Positions 61,500 through 64,000 of a DNA stretch of 64,000 nucleotides are shown piece after piece (positions within the stretch are counted from its first letter, which is position 1; every line of letters begins with the position of its first letter). The DNA comes from Balaenoptera acutorostrata. Lineage: Eukaryota > Chordata > Mammalia > Artiodactyla > Balaenopteridae. Location: assembly GCF_949987535.1 (NCBI RefSeq), contig NC_080078.1, positions 30,772,942-30,836,941 of the forward strand. Direction: 5' to 3'. Made by a program: the position numbers and the translations under genes. Below the pieces are notes generated by a model. The model was not told the DNA's origin. It saw nothing but the letters and a program-made list of their open reading frames with translations, and ran no database searches.

Positions 61500-62380
61500 T
61501 ACTGTGTTTGGGGTCTCCTTTTCGCAGCCTGCAGGTTCGTAGTTCCCGTTGTTTTTGGTGTCTTCTCCCAGTGGGTAAGGTTGGTTCAGTGGGTTGTGTA
61601 GGCTTCCTGGTGGACGGGACTGGTGCCTGTGTTCTGGTGGATGGAGCTAGATCTTGTCTTTCTGGTGGACAGGAACACGTCCGGTGGTGTGTCTTGGGGT
61701 GTCTGTGAACTTATTATGATTTTAGACTGCCTCTCTTCTAATGGGTGGGGTTGTGTTCCTGTCTTGATAGTTGTTTGACATAGGGTTTCCAGCACTGTAA
61801 TTTGCTGGTTATTGAGTGGAGCTGGGTCTTAGCGTTGAGATGGAGATCTCTGGGAGAGCTTTTGCCATTTGATATTACGTGGGGCTGGGAGGTCTCTGGT
61901 GGACCAATGTCCTGAACTTGGCTCTCCCACCTCAGAGGCTCAGGCCTGACCCCTGACCAGAGCACCAAGACCCTGAAGACTAGGTTCACCTCTTGGTGGG
62001 TGTTGAGCCAGTAGACATAATCAAGCCAAAGAGCGGGAGGAGGAAAGATTTATTACTTGCAGCAAGTGATCTGTGTTGCTGTTTTGAGTAGATACTGCCT
62101 AATTGTTTCAGTGGATGCCCAGAGAGGAATCCCCATTCTCATGGGCTGGGTATTTGATCTTTCGGTTGTTACTGCTGGAAACAACCCACCCACTTTCTTG
62201 GCTCTACAGAACACAGGGAGGGGGGTGTTATTGCGCACTGTTAAAGCTTCTAGAAGTCTATCTTGCTAACCCCTGGGGTCACTGGCAGTCCGTTCCTTGT
62301 GTGCTAACCTGCTACATTTGTATTAGAAGATGGATTTCTCAGCATGATACAACCTAATTAGTTCTCCCGTCGGAAGCCAG
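61500..62380 (-). promoter_or_regulatory. L1 5' UTR remnant
   Basis: On the minus strand this precedes ORF1. GC-richer text with many Thr/Ser-Gly-type repeats ('GGTGGACGGGACTGGTGCC', 'GGTGGACAGGAACACG' on the plus strand) and, further out, 'GAGCGGGAGGAGGAAAGATTTATTACTTGCAGC' resemble cetartiodactyl L1 5' UTRs. It would once have held the internal promoter. Its outer limit is uncertain (62340-62560). Confidence 0.65.
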
Positions 62381-62384
62381 CATA

Positions 62385-62739
62385 GGATGCTAGTTGGGGC
62401 ACAGCTGCAGCATAGGCAGGAGACAACAAAACGTGGGAGTGGGGAGACACGGCCATGAAATCAGTCTCTCTTAGGAGCGGGAGCTGTCAGGGCTCAAGAG
62501 ATCCGTTTTCCTCCATTACCTGCAGCCCCTGCCTCCTCTCGTAGAGTTCTTACAATCCTGCTCCCCAACCTGTTCAGGTTCAGCTCCCTTTCACAGAGTG
62601 CTTACTGTATGTCAGATGCTTCTGCCCAGGGTCAAGTTGAACTTTCTGAAGAGTCCAAGAACATTAGCTGCATCTCAGAGAGGGTGCAACAGAGGCTCAG
62701 AGAGGTGGAATGACTTGCAGAGAAGCTTTTTAAAAATGT
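62385..62739 (-). mobile_element. Unassigned, then MIR-like fragment
   Basis: 62385-62575 has no certain assignment (possible L1 5' end). 62580-62725 ('CAGAGTGCTTACTGTATGTCAGATGC', 'GCAACAGAGGCTCAGAGAGGTGGAATGACTTGC') is an antisense MIR. Confidence 0.6.
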
Positions 62740-63235
62740 AAATAAGACTAAGTCACTTCCAGCTTAAGACCTGCCAACGTAAAGCCTTCTGACGTTCTCA
62801 CCTGGCCTCTGCCCATAGCTCCAGTTTAATCCTAATCCCTGTCTCTTCCTCTCATCTCAATCCAGGAACCATAGCCTTCTTTCTGCCTCTTAAATATACA
62901 GGCTCATTGCTAACCCTGGGCCTTTGCATTTCTACTTCCCTCAGTCAAGAACATTTAGCCCCGAAGTGATAGGCAGTTGGTTTCTTCTGGTCACAGCACA
63001 GATGTCACCTCCTCACGGGTGCCACATCTTTCTTGCCTGTCCCTTGCATCACACTCCCTCTCATTGCCCTGTGTTTTCCTGCACACAGCTCTTCCCACGA
63101 TCTGAAAACATTGTTTTTGTTGCTCACATGTTTTATTTGTTGATGTGGACTTTGGGGTTGCTTTTTAAAAAACTGTGTTTTAAAATCTGGGTAAAATATT
63201 TATTTGTAGTTCCATGCAAGCCTTGACCTTAGCCT
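62740..63235 (+). mobile_element. L2 LINE 3' region
   Basis: 'AAGACTAAGTCACTTCCAGCTTAAGACCTGCC', 'GGCCTCTGCCCATAGCTCC', 'GCTAACCCTGGGCCTTTGCA', 'GTCACAGCACAGATGTCACCTCCTC' in sense L2 order. Confidence 0.82.
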
Positions 63236-63239
63236 GGGA

Positions 63240-64000
63240 GGATGTGACCAGTGACCTCTCTGGTTCCAGTTGGAATGGTGTCCCAGGTTCCTGGGACCTT
63301 TTTGCTTAGATTGTACACTGAGGCTGGTTACACTGCATTTAGAGGGCTTGTCTTCTCTCACAGGAAGGAGGTAATTATTGCAACAACCTGCAGCCCTACA
63401 TAGATCTTCACTGAAGGGGAAACAATTTGATGCTGGCCAAAGCTGTAAGATGAGGTTAAAAGCTATCCTTCAAGAACTTACGGTTTGAAAAATAATTCAT
63501 TCACACAATCATAGTTTTGTGTAGGTGTGTATATGTAGGTGTGCACATGAAATAAACAAATTCAATACAAATACAACCATATCATGCCACTGAGTGAAAC
63601 CTTCCCCTTTTTGTTCTCAGGTTGTAAAGTCAAAAGTACTTAACAGAACTTACAATGGAGTTTGCAAGGTGTCAAGTCACAGGTTTCATGAGCTTTATTT
63701 GGCCTACATAGTGTCCTGATTTAGCACCCAACATTCTAAATCTGAAATACTAGGTGAAATTCTGGATTTTTGGCTTCTCTTAAAAATTTAAAAGTTCTGG
63801 TGATACTGCATTTTGAAACAGCAATAGTGAGACAGATGTGAGTAGTGGCTTCTTTATCTAGGAAGGGTCTGTACCCTTCAGGTTGCCACTTTTCCCATCT
63901 GAACCACTTCAGTCACTTAAGTCACAGGATGGGAAATAGCAGGTAATGTGACTAATAAAAAATGATATATCCATGTTTGTTAATTCATGTAATTGCCCAA
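63240..64000. other. No recognised feature
   Basis: About 760 bases to the window edge, AT-rich and without long frames or a recognised repeat. Confidence 0.4.

Larger units (their letters stand above)
57815..62380 (-). mobile_element. Large L1 with 5' UTR, ORF1 and ORF2 remnants but no 3' part
   Basis: Antisense L1. Order on the minus strand: 5' UTR (about 62380-61500), ORF1 (61497-60596), ORF2 from 60517 down to about 57815, where homology stops inside the reverse-transcriptase domain. L1 copies usually lose the 5' end during integration, so missing the ORF2 end, 3' UTR and poly(A) while keeping the 5' UTR points to a later deletion or rearrangement. A retrocopy (58793-59580) interrupts ORF2. 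Both boundaries are approximate. Confidence 0.9.

Overview
The window looks like mammalian nuclear DNA from a cetartiodactyl, most likely a cetacean. The main evidence is eight tRNA-derived SINEs of the CHR type. Six carry the long body that reads, in reverse, from a 'GCTGTGTTGGGTCTTC'-like start to a 'CCACCAGGGAAGCCC' end; two are the shorter 'ACTTCCCTGGTGGTCCAGTGG' type. A mariner-like miniature element and L1 copies with cetartiodactyl-type 3' ends fit this placement. I found no convincing protein-coding exon, no tRNA or rRNA gene, no CRISPR array and no prokaryotic operon. The open frames present are short or are by-products of repeats. The window is best read as intergenic or intronic DNA built from layers of transposable elements of different ages. 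Family names below come from memory of consensus sequences, not from a library search, and most boundaries are good to about 10-30 bases. Layout: 0-5 kb holds antisense ancient L1 broken by young CHR SINEs, then MER5-like elements, an MIR, a short CHR SINE and a sense-strand old L1. 5-9.6 kb holds a 58-bp mariner MITE, a possible solo LTR, L2, MIR, MER20 and a (CCAT)n tract. 9.6-20.4 kb is MIR, L1, L2 and MER5 separated by apparently unique DNA, with an L2 split by a CHR-1 SINE and a GGAT-rich tract split by a MaLR-type LTR. 20.4-25.5 kb is mostly antisense L1. 25.5-33.5 kb carries MIR, MER20, L2 and a 620-bp L1 with clean target-site duplications. 33.5-34.9 kb is a C-rich minisatellite of about 59 units followed by a TG-rich tract. 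35-57.6 kb is mainly L2 and MIR with MaLR LTRs, two more CHR SINEs and a 106-bp L1. 57.8-62.4 kb is a large antisense L1 with 5' UTR, ORF1 and ORF2 remnants, lacking its 3' part. 62.4-64 kb is MIR, L2 and unassigned DNA. The most unusual structure is a three-level nest at 57.8-62.4 kb. The antisense L1 was hit by a 788-bp poly(A)-bearing retrocopy flanked by perfect 45-bp direct repeats. That retrocopy was itself hit by a 147-bp insert flanked by perfect 15-bp repeats. The inner insert has the size, hairpin layout, box H-like and box ACA-like motifs of an H/ACA snoRNA, so it looks like a snoRNA retroposon. The other distinctive element is the minisatellite, in which nearly every ~16-bp unit carries an E-box-like CAGCTG core. 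The order of insertion can be read from the nesting: L2, MIR, MER5 and MER20 are oldest, then L1M and MaLR, then the younger L1s and CHR SINEs. I see no new enzymatic or defence system here.
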